Shown here one piece after another: positions 26,816 through 35,807 of a stretch of 50,317 bases of DNA. The stretch is taken from NCBI GenBank assembly GCA_036377075.1, contig DASUZB010000319.1, forward strand, positions 1 to 50,317, given 5' to 3'. Numbering within the stretch: the stretch's first letter is position 1; each line of letters begins with the position of its first letter. Source of the DNA: DASUZB01 sp036377075. Lineage in GTDB: Bacteria > Actinomycetota > CALGFH01. The notes beneath the pieces are model-generated. The model had not been told where the DNA came from. It made no database searches and saw only the letters and a program-made list of their open reading frames with translations. The position numbers and the translations under genes are program-made.

Positions 26816-28000
26816 GTGACGGACGGTGTGACGACCCCGTCCGGGCAGCGGGGCACGCTCGGAGTCGGGATGGTCGGCTACGCCTTCATGGGGAGGGCGC
26901 ACTCACAGGCGTGGCGCACGGTCGGCCACGTCTTCGACCTCTCCCTGCAGCCGCGCATGGCGGCGATCTGCGGCCGCGACGCCGCCGCGGTGGCCGCCGC
27001 CGCCGACCGCCTCGGCTGGGCCGCCTGGGAGACCGACTGGAAGCGGCTGGTCGACCGCGACGACGTCGAGCTGGTCGACGTCTCCTCCCCCGGCTCGAGC
27101 CACGCCGACATCTCGATCGCGGCGCTGGAGGCCGGCAAGCACGTGCTCTGCGAGAAGCCGCTGGCCAACAACGTCGACGAGGCGCGCGCGATGGCGCGCG
27201 CCGCCGAGCGCGCCGCGGCCCGCGGGGTCAGGTCGATGGTCGGCTTCAACTTCCGCCGGGTGCCCGCCGTGGTGCTGGCGCGCCGGCTGGTCGAGGAGGG
27301 ACGGCTCGGCACGCTGCGGCACGTGCGCGGCGCCTACCTGGCGGGCGCCCTGGTCGACCCGGAGTTCCCGCTGGTCTGGCGGCTGCAGGCCGAGCAGGCC
27401 GGCTCGGGCGCGCTGGGCGACCTCGGCGCCCACGCGGTCGACCTTGCCCAGTACGTCACCGGCGACCGCATCGCCGGGGTGTCGGCGCTGACCGAGACGT
27501 TCGTGAAGGAGCGCCCGCTGCCCGGCGGCGCGGGCCGCGGTGCGGTGACGGTCGACGACGCGGCGCTGTTCATCGCCAGGTTCGGCGGCGGCGCGCTGGC
27601 CACCTTCGAGGCGACCCGCTTCGCCGCCGGGCACAAGGAGGGGCTGCGCCTGGAGGTCAACGGCGACCGGGGCAGCCTGGTGTGGGAGCTGGACCACCTC
27701 AACGAGCTCTGGTTCTTCGACGGGACCGAGGATCGGAAGCTGCGGGGATTCCGCCGCATCGAGGTCAACGAGCAGGAGCACCCCTACGTCCCGGCATGGT
27801 GGTTCACCCACGCGCTCGGCTACGAGAACACCTTCACCCACCAGGCGCGCGACCTGCTGGAGGCGATCGCGGCCGGGACCGACCCGGTGCCGTCGTTCGC
27901 GGACGGCCTGCAGGTCCAGCAGGTCCTCGACGCCGTGCTGCGCAGCGCCGCCGCCGGCTCCGGCTGGACGGCGGTCGCCTCGGAGGAAGGGCCGCGATGA
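26816..28000 (+). CDS. Gfo/Idh/MocA family oxidoreductase
   Basis: 394 residues. N-terminal Rossmann fold GVGMVGYAFMGRAHSQAW, the signature VLCEKPLANN, and the C-terminal domain FNFRRVPAVVLARRLVEEGRLG with the GALGDLGAHAVDLAQYV motif holding the catalytic His. Such enzymes oxidise or epimerise sugars and inositols with NAD(P). Start GTG at 26816. It overlaps xylose isomerase by 4 bp (ATGA), so it acts in the same pathway, perhaps on an alternative pentose or sugar acid. Confidence 0.9.
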   Translation: MTDGVTTPSGQRGTLGVGMVGYAFMGRAHSQAWRTVGHVFDLSLQPRMAAICGRDAAAVAAAADRLGWAAWETDWKRLVDRDDVELVDVSSPGSSHADISIAALEAGKHVLCEKPLANNVDEARAMARAAERAAARGVRSMVGFNFRRVPAVVLARRLVEEGRLGTLRHVRGAYLAGALVDPEFPLVWRLQAEQAGSGALGDLGAHAVDLAQYVTGDRIAGVSALTETFVKERPLPGGAGRGAVTVDDAALFIARFGGGALATFEATRFAAGHKEGLRLEVNGDRGSLVWELDHLNELWFFDGTEDRKLRGFRRIEVNEQEHPYVPAWWFTHALGYENTFTHQARDLLEAIAAGTDPVPSFADGLQVQQVLDAVLRSAAAGSGWTAVASEEGPR

Positions 28001-29166
28001 CCCAGGACGACTACCAGCCGACCAGGGCGGACAAGTTCAGCTTCGGGCTGTGGACCGTCGGCCACCCTGGCTTCGACCCATTCGGCGACCCGGTGCGGCC
28101 GTGGCTCGACCCGGTCGAGACCGTCCACCGCCTCTCCGACCTCGGCGCCTACGGCGTCACCTTCCACGACGACGACCTGCTCCCACCCGGCTCGGACGGC
28201 AGCGCGAGCGACCGCGCCAAGGCGCTTGACCGCTTCCGCCGCGCCCTCGACGAGACCGGCGTGGTGGTGCCGATGGCCACCACCAACCTCTTCCGCCACC
28301 CGGTGTTCCGGGAGGGCGCGTTCACCGCCAACGACCCTGGGGTGCGGCGCCACGCGATCCGCAAGACGCTCAACAACGTCGACGTCGCCGCCGAGGTCGG
28401 CGCGCGCGTCTACGTCCTGTGGGGTGGCCGCGAGGGCTGCGAGAGCGACACCAAGGACGTGCGCGCCGCGCTCGACCGCTACAAGGAGGCGATCGACCTC
28501 CTCTGCGAGTACGTCCTGCGGCAGGGCTACGACCTGCGCTTCGCCCTCGAGCCCAAGCCCAACGAGCCGCGCGGCGACATCTTCCTGCCGACCATCGGCC
28601 ACGGGCTGGCGTTCATCGACCGGCTCGAGCACCCGGAGCTGGTCGGGCTCAACCCGGAGGTCGGCCACGAGACCATGGCGGGCCTGAACTTCCACCACGG
28701 CGTCGCGCAGGCGCTGTGGGCGGGCAAGCTCTACCACATCGACCTCAACGCCCAGCGGGGTCCGCGCTACGACCAGGACCTGCGCTTCGGCTCGGAGGAC
28801 CAGAAGAACGCCTTCTTCCTGGTCGACCTGTTGGAGCGTGGCGGCTACCAGGGACCACGCCACTTCGACGCACGTGCCTACCGAACCGAGGACATCGACG
28901 GGGTCTGGGAGTTCGCGCGCGGCTGCATGCGTACCTACCTGATCCTCAAGCGGCGCGCCGCCGCCTTCCGTGCCGACCCCGAGGTCACCGAGGCCATGGC
29001 CGCCGCCGGCGTGCCCGACCTGGCGACCCCGACGCTGCGGCACGGGGAGACGATCGACGACCTGCGCGCCGACGACGCGTTCGACCCGGAGGCCACTGCC
29101 CGCCGTGGGCGTGGTTACGAGCGCCTCGACCAACTGGTCATCGACTTCCTGCTTGGAGTCCGGTGA
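27997..29166 (+). CDS. xylA: Xylose isomerase
   Basis: 389 residues, the actinobacterial class I length. Catalytic His57 and Asp60 in TFHDDDL; metal-site segments ALEPKPNEPRGD, NPEVGHETMAG, YHIDLNAQRGPRYDQDLRFG and HFDARAYR carry the expected Glu, His and Asp ligands. It converts D-xylose to D-xylulose for the divergently encoded xylulokinase. Start ATG overlaps the stop of the dehydrogenase. Confidence 0.96.
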   Translation: MTQDDYQPTRADKFSFGLWTVGHPGFDPFGDPVRPWLDPVETVHRLSDLGAYGVTFHDDDLLPPGSDGSASDRAKALDRFRRALDETGVVVPMATTNLFRHPVFREGAFTANDPGVRRHAIRKTLNNVDVAAEVGARVYVLWGGREGCESDTKDVRAALDRYKEAIDLLCEYVLRQGYDLRFALEPKPNEPRGDIFLPTIGHGLAFIDRLEHPELVGLNPEVGHETMAGLNFHHGVAQALWAGKLYHIDLNAQRGPRYDQDLRFGSEDQKNAFFLVDLLERGGYQGPRHFDARAYRTEDIDGVWEFARGCMRTYLILKRRAAAFRADPEVTEAMAAAGVPDLATPTLRHGETIDDLRADDAFDPEATARRGRGYERLDQLVIDFLLGVR

Positions 29167-29200
29167 GCACACGGTCGGGCATTGATAGGGGGAGGTACCC

Positions 29201-30367
29201 ATGCGCAAGATCCCTGGCCGCCGCCTGGGGGTGGCCATGCTCACGCTCGCGCTGCTCGGTCTCGTCGGCGTGAGCACGTCGGAAGCGCACGGCAGGGCAC
29301 CGAGCATCACCAAGGCACCCTTCGGCACGCTCGCCGACGGCACCAAGGTCGACGTGTACACCCTGACCAACTCGAACCGCGTGGAGGTGAAGATCCTCAC
29401 CTACGGCGGGATCCTGCAGTCGATCAAGATCCCCGACCGGCACCACCACTTCGCCAACGTCGCCCTCGGGTTCGACAACCTCGCCGACTACGTCGCCAAG
29501 AGCCCGTACTTCGGCTGCATCACCGGGCGCTATGCCAACCGCATCGCCAAGGGCCAGTTCCAGCTCAACGGCAAGACCTACCAGCTGCCGATCAACAACC
29601 CGCCCAACAGCCTCCACGGCGGCACGGTCGGCTTCGACAAGCACGTCTGGGACGCCACCCCGCACCAGGGCAAGGACAGCGTCTCCCTGGCGCTCACCTT
29701 CACCAGCCCGGACGGCGACCAGGGTTACCCCGGCACCCTGGCGAACGAGGTCACCTACACGCTGACCAACCGCAACGAGATCCGTATGGACTACCGTGCG
29801 CACCTCGTCGGCGGCACCCTCAAGACGATCATCAACCTCACCAACCACGCCTACTGGAACCTCGCCGGTGAGGGCTCCAGCGACATCTACGGCCACCAGC
29901 TGCGGATCAGGGCCAGCCACTACACCCCGGTCGACCCGACGCTGATCCCGACCGGCGAGATCGCCAGGGTCGGGGGCACCCCGCTCGACTTCAGGCACTC
30001 GACCGCCATCGGCGCGCGCATCCGCGACGGCCACCCGCAGCTCGTCATCGGCCGCGGCTACGACCACAACTGGGTGCTCGACCGTCACGGCAGCGGCCTG
30101 GAGCTGGCCGCACGGGTCGTCGAGCCGCGCAGCGGCCGCGTCCTCGAGGTCATCACCGACCAGCCGGGCCTGCAGTTCTACTCGGGCAACTTCCTGGACG
30201 GGACGCTCGTGGGGACGAGCGGCCGGATGTACCGGCAGGGCGACGGCTTCGCCCTCGAGACCCAGCACTACCCGGACTCGCCCAACCACCCCAACTTCCC
30301 GTCGACCGTGCTGTCGCCCGGCCAGACCTACCGGACCACCACGCTCTACAAGTTCTCGACCGACTGA
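29201..30367 (+). CDS. galM: Secreted aldose 1-epimerase (mutarotase)
   Basis: 388 residues. A signal peptide (GVAMLTLALLGLVGVSTSEAHG) precedes a galactose mutarotase domain. Catalytic residues lie in NPPNSLHGGTVGFDKHVW (His), TNHAYWNLAG (His) and the C-terminal FALETQHYPDSPNHPNFP (Glu). FGCITGRYANRIAKGQF is a family hallmark. It would interconvert sugar anomers outside the membrane before import by the next genes. ATG at 29201 with GGGGGAGG upstream. Confidence 0.93.
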   Translation: MRKIPGRRLGVAMLTLALLGLVGVSTSEAHGRAPSITKAPFGTLADGTKVDVYTLTNSNRVEVKILTYGGILQSIKIPDRHHHFANVALGFDNLADYVAKSPYFGCITGRYANRIAKGQFQLNGKTYQLPINNPPNSLHGGTVGFDKHVWDATPHQGKDSVSLALTFTSPDGDQGYPGTLANEVTYTLTNRNEIRMDYRAHLVGGTLKTIINLTNHAYWNLAGEGSSDIYGHQLRIRASHYTPVDPTLIPTGEIARVGGTPLDFRHSTAIGARIRDGHPQLVIGRGYDHNWVLDRHGSGLELAARVVEPRSGRVLEVITDQPGLQFYSGNFLDGTLVGTSGRMYRQGDGFALETQHYPDSPNHPNFPSTVLSPGQTYRTTTLYKFSTD

Positions 30368-30373
30368 CCCTCC

Positions 30374-30405
30374 GGCCCCGGTCGCCGGCCGTGGCGACCG
30401 GGGCC
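30374..30405 (+). other. Hairpin between mutarotase and sugar-binding protein
   Basis: Perfect 13-bp stem (GGCCCCGGTCGCC with its complement) and a 6-base loop directly after the mutarotase stop; the following CCCTTCG is not a real T-run. Either a weak terminator with a new start for the binding protein, or a processing signal. Confidence 0.6.
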
Positions 30406-30443
30406 AGCCCTTCGACCGGCGTCACGCCAGGAGGTTCCACCCC

Positions 30444-31586
30444 ATGACCGCACTCGATCCCAAGGTCGAGGAGGCGCTCGACACGCTCTCGCTCCCAGCG
30501 GTTACCAGGCGCAAGCTGTTCAAGGGCACCGGCATCGCCAGCGCCTCGCTGGCGGCGTCGGCGCTGCTGGCCGCCTGCACCTCCAACGACAAGAAGTCGT
30601 CGTCCTCGGCCGCCGGCGGCGCCGGCGACTTCCCCTCCACGCCGAAGTGGAAGTTCGTGTTCGTCAACCACGTCACCACCAACCCCTTCTTCACCCCGAC
30701 GCAGTACGGCGCCCAGGACGCCTGCGCCCTGCTCAACTGCGAGTTCCAGTGGACCGGGTCGAAGGACTCGATCCCCGGCGAGATGGTGAACGCCACCAAC
30801 TCGGCGATCTCCGCCAAGGCCGACGGGATCGCGCTGGCGGTCACCGACAAGAACGCCTTCAAGGACCCGGTCGACAAGGCGCTCGACGCGGGCATCCCGG
30901 TGGTCTCCTACAACGCCGACGGCGCCCCGGACGACCCCGGCACCAACCGCCTCGCCTACATCGGGCAGGGCCTGTTCGAGTCCGGGCGGCAGCTCGGCCA
31001 GCGCGCGATCGACTCCGGGCTCGACTCCGGCAACGTGGTCGGCTTCATCGCCACGCCGGGCGCGCTCAACATCCAGCCGCGCATCGACGGCGCCGCCCAG
31101 GCGTTCAAGGACTCGGGCAAGTCGATCAAGTTCACCCCGGTCGGCACGAACGCCGACGTGACCAAGGGGCTGTCGATCATCGACGCCTACGCCCAGGGCC
31201 ACAAGGACCTGGCCGGCATGCTCGCGGTCGACGCCGGCTCCACCCAGGCCGTCGGCCAGGTGGTCGACAAGTACAAGATGCGCGACGCCGGCCTCAAGGT
31301 GGCCGGCGGCTTCGACCTGGTGCCGGAGACGCTCGCCGCGATCAAGAAGGGTAGCCTGGACTACACCATCGACCAGCAGCCCTACCTGCAGGGGTTCCTG
31401 CCGGTGCTGTACCTGTACTTCTACAAGCTCTCCGGCGGGCTGCTGTTCCCGTCGGAGACCAACACGGGCCTGCTGTTCGTCACCAAGGACAACGTCAGCC
31501 AGTACCAGGAGACCAAGACCCGCTTCGAGGGGTCCAGCACCGCGCAGCAGGTCGTCTCGCGTTCCGGGGCGATCGCGCACTCCTGA
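30444..31586 (+). CDS. Sugar ABC transporter substrate-binding lipoprotein
   Basis: 380 residues. The N-terminus has a twin-arginine-type motif (TRRKLFKG, 21-28) and a lipobox LAAC (Cys45), then a low-complexity linker and a periplasmic-binding-protein type 1 domain (KFVFVNHVTTNPFFTPTQYG ... IDQQPYLQGFLPVLYLYFYKL) of the ribose/xylose/fructose type. It may be folded before Tat export. Placed in the pentose operon it probably binds xylose or a related sugar. Confidence 0.92.
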   Translation: MTALDPKVEEALDTLSLPAVTRRKLFKGTGIASASLAASALLAACTSNDKKSSSSAAGGAGDFPSTPKWKFVFVNHVTTNPFFTPTQYGAQDACALLNCEFQWTGSKDSIPGEMVNATNSAISAKADGIALAVTDKNAFKDPVDKALDAGIPVVSYNADGAPDDPGTNRLAYIGQGLFESGRQLGQRAIDSGLDSGNVVGFIATPGALNIQPRIDGAAQAFKDSGKSIKFTPVGTNADVTKGLSIIDAYAQGHKDLAGMLAVDAGSTQAVGQVVDKYKMRDAGLKVAGGFDLVPETLAAIKKGSLDYTIDQQPYLQGFLPVLYLYFYKLSGGLLFPSETNTGLLFVTKDNVSQYQETKTRFEGSSTAQQVVSRSGAIAHS

Positions 31587-31610
31587 TCCGGTCCACCGTC
31601 TGAGGCGGGC

Positions 31611-31651
31611 GGCCGGGGCGCGGACCGCAAGCGGCGATACGCGCCCCGGCC
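31611..31651 (+). other. Hairpin between sugar-binding protein and permease
   Basis: 12-bp stem GGCCGGGGCGCG (31611-31622) with its complement (31640-31651), 17-base loop, no T-run. It sits in the 113-bp gap before the permease, the same position as the 18-bp hairpin of the opp operon, and probably keeps binding-protein mRNA in excess. Confidence 0.6.
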
Positions 31652-31699
31652 CACCCGTAGGTACGAAAGGGCGACGGGGAAGGGAAGGTCGAGGTCACC

Positions 31700-32737
31700 G
31701 TGAGCGACACCGTCGAGGTAGCCGAAAGGGTCGAGGAGGCTCCGCCCGGCCCGCCGCGCCGGTCGATCCTGCGACGCATCGGCGACGAGTTCCTGCAGCG
31801 CCGCGAGGCGAGCGTCCTGGTGGTCGCGATCGCGCTCGGGGTCTACTTCGCCTTCGAGCGGAACGTCTTCCTCACCCAGCCCAACCTGCAGAACATCACG
31901 CAGGCGACAGGACCGGGGGCGATGATCGCGGCCGGCATGGTGCTGCTGCTGGTCAGCGGTGAGATCGACCTGTCGGTCGGGGCGGTCGCCGCGCTGGCGC
32001 CGTTCAACATGCACTACCTGATCGACTACTACTCCGTGGCGGCGCTGCCGGCGATCTTCCTGTGCCTGCTGATCTCGGCCGCGATCGGCCTGGCCAACGG
32101 GCTCATCACGGTGGGGTTCAGGGTGCCGTCGTTCGTCACCACGCTCGGCACCCTGAACGTGGTGCTCGGCATCCTGCTGACCACCTCGCACGCCTACCCG
32201 GCGCCGCTCCCCGATCCCACGGTGGGCACGATCGCGCGCTGGTTCGGCCAGGCGCCGTGGGCGCACCTCATCTGGGCGCTGCTGGTCGTCGCCCTGCTCC
32301 ACCTGGTGCTGACCCGCACCCGCTGGGGGCTGCACACCATCGCCGTCGGCGGCAACCTGCTCGGCGCGACCGAGGCGGGCATCAAGGCCGGGCGCGTCAA
32401 GGTCGGCAACTTCATGATCGTCAGCACGCTCGGAGGCTTCGCCGGGATCATGGAGGCCTTCCGCATCAACACCATCGACCCCAACATCGGCGGCGGCACC
32501 ACGATCATGTTCTTCGCCGTCTCCGCCGCGGTCATCGGCGGGACCGCCCTGGCGGGCGGCTCGGGCACGGTCCTGGGCGCCTTCGTCGGCGCGCTGGTCC
32601 TCGCCGAGCTGCAGAACGGGATGAACCTCATCGGCATCAGCGCCAACCCGTACTTCCTGATCCTCGGCTTCGCGATCCTGGTGTCGATGATCGCCAACGT
32701 CTACCTCTCCAGGCTGCGAAGGGCGGGTCGAGCCTGA
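31700..32737 (+). CDS. Sugar ABC transporter permease (RbsC/FrcC/XylH-like)
   Basis: 345 residues with about eight to ten membrane helices. Hallmarks are MVLLLVSGEIDLSVGAVAAL, GLITVGFRVPSFVTTLGTL and AVSAAVIGGTALAGGSGTVLGAFVGAL. It forms the membrane pore. GTG at 31700 after GAGGTC. Its stop overlaps the ATPase start by one base (TGATG). Confidence 0.93.
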   Translation: MSDTVEVAERVEEAPPGPPRRSILRRIGDEFLQRREASVLVVAIALGVYFAFERNVFLTQPNLQNITQATGPGAMIAAGMVLLLVSGEIDLSVGAVAALAPFNMHYLIDYYSVAALPAIFLCLLISAAIGLANGLITVGFRVPSFVTTLGTLNVVLGILLTTSHAYPAPLPDPTVGTIARWFGQAPWAHLIWALLVVALLHLVLTRTRWGLHTIAVGGNLLGATEAGIKAGRVKVGNFMIVSTLGGFAGIMEAFRINTIDPNIGGGTTIMFFAVSAAVIGGTALAGGSGTVLGAFVGALVLAELQNGMNLIGISANPYFLILGFAILVSMIANVYLSRLRRAGRA

Positions 32738-33543
32738 TGGCGGCGAACGAGAACGGCGAGGTCCTGCGCGTCGAGCACATCGCCAAGCGCTTCGGCGGGG
32801 TGACCGCCCTGGCCGACGTGAACCTGCGCCTGTCCAAGGGCGAGGTGCTCGGGCTGATCGGCGACAACGGCGCCGGCAAGTCGACCCTGATCAAGATCAT
32901 CTGCGGCTTCCACCAGCCGGACAGCGGCAGGATCCTGGTCAACGGCGAGGAGGTGACGATCCGCTCGGTGGACCACGCGCGCACCCTCGGGATCGACACC
33001 GTCTACCAGGACCTCGCGCTGGTCAACGAGCTCAGCGTCTACCACAACATGTTCCTCAACCGCGAGCTGGTGCGCTGGCCGCTGCTGAGCAACGGCCGCA
33101 TGAAGCGGCTCGCCCGGGAGCACCTGGAGGACATGGGCGTCAACGTCCCCTCGGTCGACGTCGAGGTGGCCAAGCTCTCCGGCGGCCAGCGGCAGGCGAT
33201 CGCGGTGGCGCGCTCGGTCTACACCGACGCCAAGATCCTGCTGCTGGACGAGCCGCTCGCGGCCATGGGCGCCAAGGAGGGCGCCCTCATCCTCGACCTG
33301 GTGCGCGAGCTCAAGGCCAAGGGCGAGGTCTCGATCATCATCATCGCCCACAACTTCGGCCAGATCCTCGAGGTCTGCGACCGGGTCAACCTGCTGCAGC
33401 ACGGGGAGATCACCTACGACAAGCCGACCTCCGGGACGTCCGTGACCGAGCTGACCGACCTGGTGGTGGCCGAGTACCGCGCCGCGCGCACGCGGAGGGT
33501 GACGGAAGGGTCGGTGACGGACACGCGGCCCGGCCGCGTCTAG
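32737..33543 (+). CDS. Sugar ABC transporter ATPase, single cassette (FrcA-like)
   Basis: 268 residues, only one ABC domain: Walker A GDNGAGKST (42-50), signature LSGGQRQAIAVARS, Walker B ILLLDEPLAAMG and switch IIIAHNF. XylG and RbsA usually carry two cassettes; a single-cassette protein matches the FrcBCA type, so two copies would form the dimer. The C-terminal tail (ARTRRVTEGSVTDTRPGRV) is low-complexity. Coupled to the permease gene. Confidence 0.92.
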   Translation: MAANENGEVLRVEHIAKRFGGVTALADVNLRLSKGEVLGLIGDNGAGKSTLIKIICGFHQPDSGRILVNGEEVTIRSVDHARTLGIDTVYQDLALVNELSVYHNMFLNRELVRWPLLSNGRMKRLAREHLEDMGVNVPSVDVEVAKLSGGQRQAIAVARSVYTDAKILLLDEPLAAMGAKEGALILDLVRELKAKGEVSIIIIAHNFGQILEVCDRVNLLQHGEITYDKPTSGTSVTELTDLVVAEYRAARTRRVTEGSVTDTRPGRV

Positions 33544-33552
33544 GAGCGCACG

Positions 33553-34596
33553 ATGCGCGCGTTCCTGGTCGAGGAGCCCGGCGTCTACGGCGTGGAGGAG
33601 CTGCCGGCGCCCGAGCCGGGGCCGGGCGAGGTGCTGGTCGAGGTCGTCGCGGCGGGGATCTGCGGCTCCGACCGGGAGCTGGTGGAGGGCAGGCGCCCGT
33701 CGCAGTACGTCAGCTACCCGGTGGTGCCAGGGCACGAGTGGGCCGGCAGGGTGGCCAGGCTGGGGCCGGGGGTGAGCGGGCTGCAGCCCGGCGACCCGGT
33801 GGTCGCCGAGGGCCTGCGGACCTGCGGCGTCTGCGCCCGCTGCGCCGAGGGCCGCACCAACCTGTGCACCGCGGCCTACGCCGAGACCGGCTTCACCCAC
33901 CCCGGCGCCATGGCCGAGTCCGTGCTGGTGCCCGCGCCGCTGATCCACCGGCTGCCGGCCGACCGGCCGGTCGAGCCGGCCGCCCTGATCGAGCCGGCGG
34001 CCTGCGTCGCCGGCGGCCTGCTCGAGACCGGCATGCCGCGCGCGGGCTCGAAGCTGGCGGTGATCGGTGACGGCGCGCTCGGGCTGCTCTCGGTGCTGTT
34101 CCTGCGGCTGACCAACCCGGCCGAGCTGGTGCTGGTCGGCCGGCGGCCGGCCCGCTCGGCGCGCGCCCTGGACCTCGGCGCGACCGGGGTGGTGAACGCG
34201 CGCGACGCCGACGCCGTCGGCGCGCTCGACGGGAGCTTCGACACCGTGGTCGAGGCGAGCAACTCCCCCGAGGGGGGCGCGGTGGCGCTGCGCCTGCCGC
34301 GCCGCGGCGGCACCGCGATCCTGCTGGGCATCTCCGGCGCCGAGCGGACCACCATCGACCCGGACACGATCTCCCTCGGCCAGCTACGCGTCCAGGGCAT
34401 CTTCGCCGCCTCCAGGGCGGCGTGGCGCTGGACGGTGGAGCTGTACGCGCAGGGGCTGTTCGACCCCGCCCCGCTGATCACCCACCGCTTCCGGCTCGAC
34501 GACGTCACCAGCGCGCTCGACACGCTGGCGGTGCCCGGCGCCGACGTGGTGAAGGTCCTGGTCCACCCGGACGGCGGTGGCGCGCCGGCGGGCTGA
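33553..34596 (+). CDS. Zinc-binding sugar-alcohol-type dehydrogenase
   Basis: 347 residues of the medium-chain dehydrogenase family. Catalytic zinc residues are in GICGSDRELVEG (Cys) and GHEWAG (His, Glu); structural zinc Cys in CGVCARCAEGRTNLC; Rossmann motif GDGALG is slightly unusual for GxGxxG. It resembles threonine/sorbitol/xylitol dehydrogenases. Last gene of the plus-strand pentose operon, so oxidation of a pentitol or related polyol is the likely role. Confidence 0.88.
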   Translation: MRAFLVEEPGVYGVEELPAPEPGPGEVLVEVVAAGICGSDRELVEGRRPSQYVSYPVVPGHEWAGRVARLGPGVSGLQPGDPVVAEGLRTCGVCARCAEGRTNLCTAAYAETGFTHPGAMAESVLVPAPLIHRLPADRPVEPAALIEPAACVAGGLLETGMPRAGSKLAVIGDGALGLLSVLFLRLTNPAELVLVGRRPARSARALDLGATGVVNARDADAVGALDGSFDTVVEASNSPEGGAVALRLPRRGGTAILLGISGAERTTIDPDTISLGQLRVQGIFAASRAAWRWTVELYAQGLFDPAPLITHRFRLDDVTSALDTLAVPGADVVKVLVHPDGGGAPAG

Positions 34597-34605
34597 CGGG
34601 CCGGG

Positions 34606-35673
34606 CTACCGTTCCGGCGCCACCTGGCCGTCCGGGTACGGCTGCAACGGGATGCCGTGGTCGTGGTCGCGCGTGCCGAGCTCGTAGGCGGCGCCGCCGG
34701 CGCAGCGCAGCGTGCGGGAGCGGCCGTCCAGCCAGGCGGTCAGCTCCATGGTCGCGATCGAGCAGTTGAGGGTGTCGTGGCTGCCGCCGGCCGGGTCGGC
34801 GTAGACCCAGCCGACGACGTCCTTGCGTTCGGCGCGGACGACCCCGCGCAGGCGCAGGCCGCGGCCTGGCAGCTCGAAGCGGCAGCCCTCCGGCGACGCC
34901 ACGACGCTGGTTCCCGGGCTGGCTCGCTGCAGCAGTCCAGCCCACCGGCCCGGCCCGCCGAGCCGGTGCCTGGCGCCGTCGAGGCTGAGCGCGCCGCTGG
35001 CGAGCCAGGGGCTCACCCAGCGGCCGAGCCGGACGCGGGCGACGGCGACGTCCAGCCAGGCGCCGCCGCCGAAGCTGCCGTGCAGCCACACCCAGCGCTC
35101 GGCGTGCTCCGCCCCCCAGTTGTGCCCCACCATGGCGGGCCAGCCGTCCAGCTCGACGGAGCGGCCGCCGACCATGGCCGCGCCGGTGGCGCGGACCGCC
35201 GGCCGCGGGCTGCACAGCTTGGTGCGCGGCAGCGGCGTGCCGTAGAGCCAGGCGCGCGGCAGGTGCGCCAGCGCCGGCTCGCCGCCCTCCAGCGTGATCC
35301 CCCAGCTCGCCGTGGTGCCGCCGGCCGCGGCGCTGCCGTCCGCCCGGTCCGGGGTGAGGAGGCTCTCGCCGATCCTGACGTAGCCACCATCCGGCCGCGC
35401 CAGGCGGTCGCCGCCAAGGGTCTGCTTGACCGCGACCGGTCCGGGCGCCGCCGCGTCGAACAGGGTGCACCACAGCGCCCCCGCCGGCGCCCCGTCCGGC
35501 GGCTTGAGCACGGTGTAGCGCAGCCACAGCCCGAGGCCGCCGCCGGGCGCGCACGCCTTGAGGTAGAAGCTCTCGTAGTGGGGGGCCGCGGCGGCGACCT
35601 CGGGGAACCGTGCCCTGGCACAGTCCGGCGGTGCCTGCCCGCCGGCCGGCGGGCTCGAGCCGGGATCTCCCAC
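34606..35673 (-). CDS. CrtC/AttH-like lipocalin-fold protein
   Basis: 355 residues. The N-terminal HYESFYLKACAPGGGLGLWLRYTVLKP matches the HxSFYLxA...WLRYTxxxP hallmark of AttH/CrtC/tocopherol-cyclase-like proteins, a double-lipocalin fold. GHNWGAEHAERWVWLHGSF is the second conserved block. Some relatives hydrate carotenoids, but most are uncharacterised. GTG at 35673; convergent with the dehydrogenase gene, nine bases apart. Confidence 0.75.
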   Translation of the reverse strand: MGDPGSSPPAGGQAPPDCARARFPEVAAAAPHYESFYLKACAPGGGLGLWLRYTVLKPPDGAPAGALWCTLFDAAAPGPVAVKQTLGGDRLARPDGGYVRIGESLLTPDRADGSAAAGGTTASWGITLEGGEPALAHLPRAWLYGTPLPRTKLCSPRPAVRATGAAMVGGRSVELDGWPAMVGHNWGAEHAERWVWLHGSFGGGAWLDVAVARVRLGRWVSPWLASGALSLDGARHRLGGPGRWAGLLQRASPGTSVVASPEGCRFELPGRGLRLRGVVRAERKDVVGWVYADPAGGSHDTLNCSIATMELTAWLDGRSRTLRCAGGAAYELGTRDHDHGIPLQPYPDGQVAPER

Positions 35674-35736
35674 GCGAGCCGCTCCCTGGTCGCCACGACG
35701 TCGCGCCCAGCTTAGAGCCCTCGACGCCCAGGAGGA

Positions 35737-35752
35737 AAAGTGATATCACTTT
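35737..35752. promoter_or_regulatory. 16-bp palindrome upstream of the SPFH-RHH operon
   Basis: AAAGTGATATCACTTT, a perfect palindrome in a short AT-rich patch, followed by TTGATAGTA. It contains overlapping GTGATA and TATCAC half-sites like those of the operator at 1335-1358. Likely bound by the RHH protein encoded in this operon. Confidence 0.6.
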
Positions 35753-35760
35753 GATAGTAA

Positions 35761-35787
35761 GCGGCCGCCGCGAGGCGCGGCGGCCGC
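35761..35787 (+). other. Leader hairpin of the SPFH gene
   Basis: Perfect 11-bp stem GCGGCCGCCGC/GCGGCGGCCGC with a 5-base loop, ending about ten bases before the GGGAGG ribosome binding site. It could affect translation or mRNA stability. Confidence 0.5.
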
Positions 35788-35807
35788 GCACGACGGGAGG
35801 ACCGACG

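Noticed and set aside
23874..26819. A 981-codon plus-strand frame
   Set aside because: Mirror of the ROK and xylulokinase genes; no motifs of its own.
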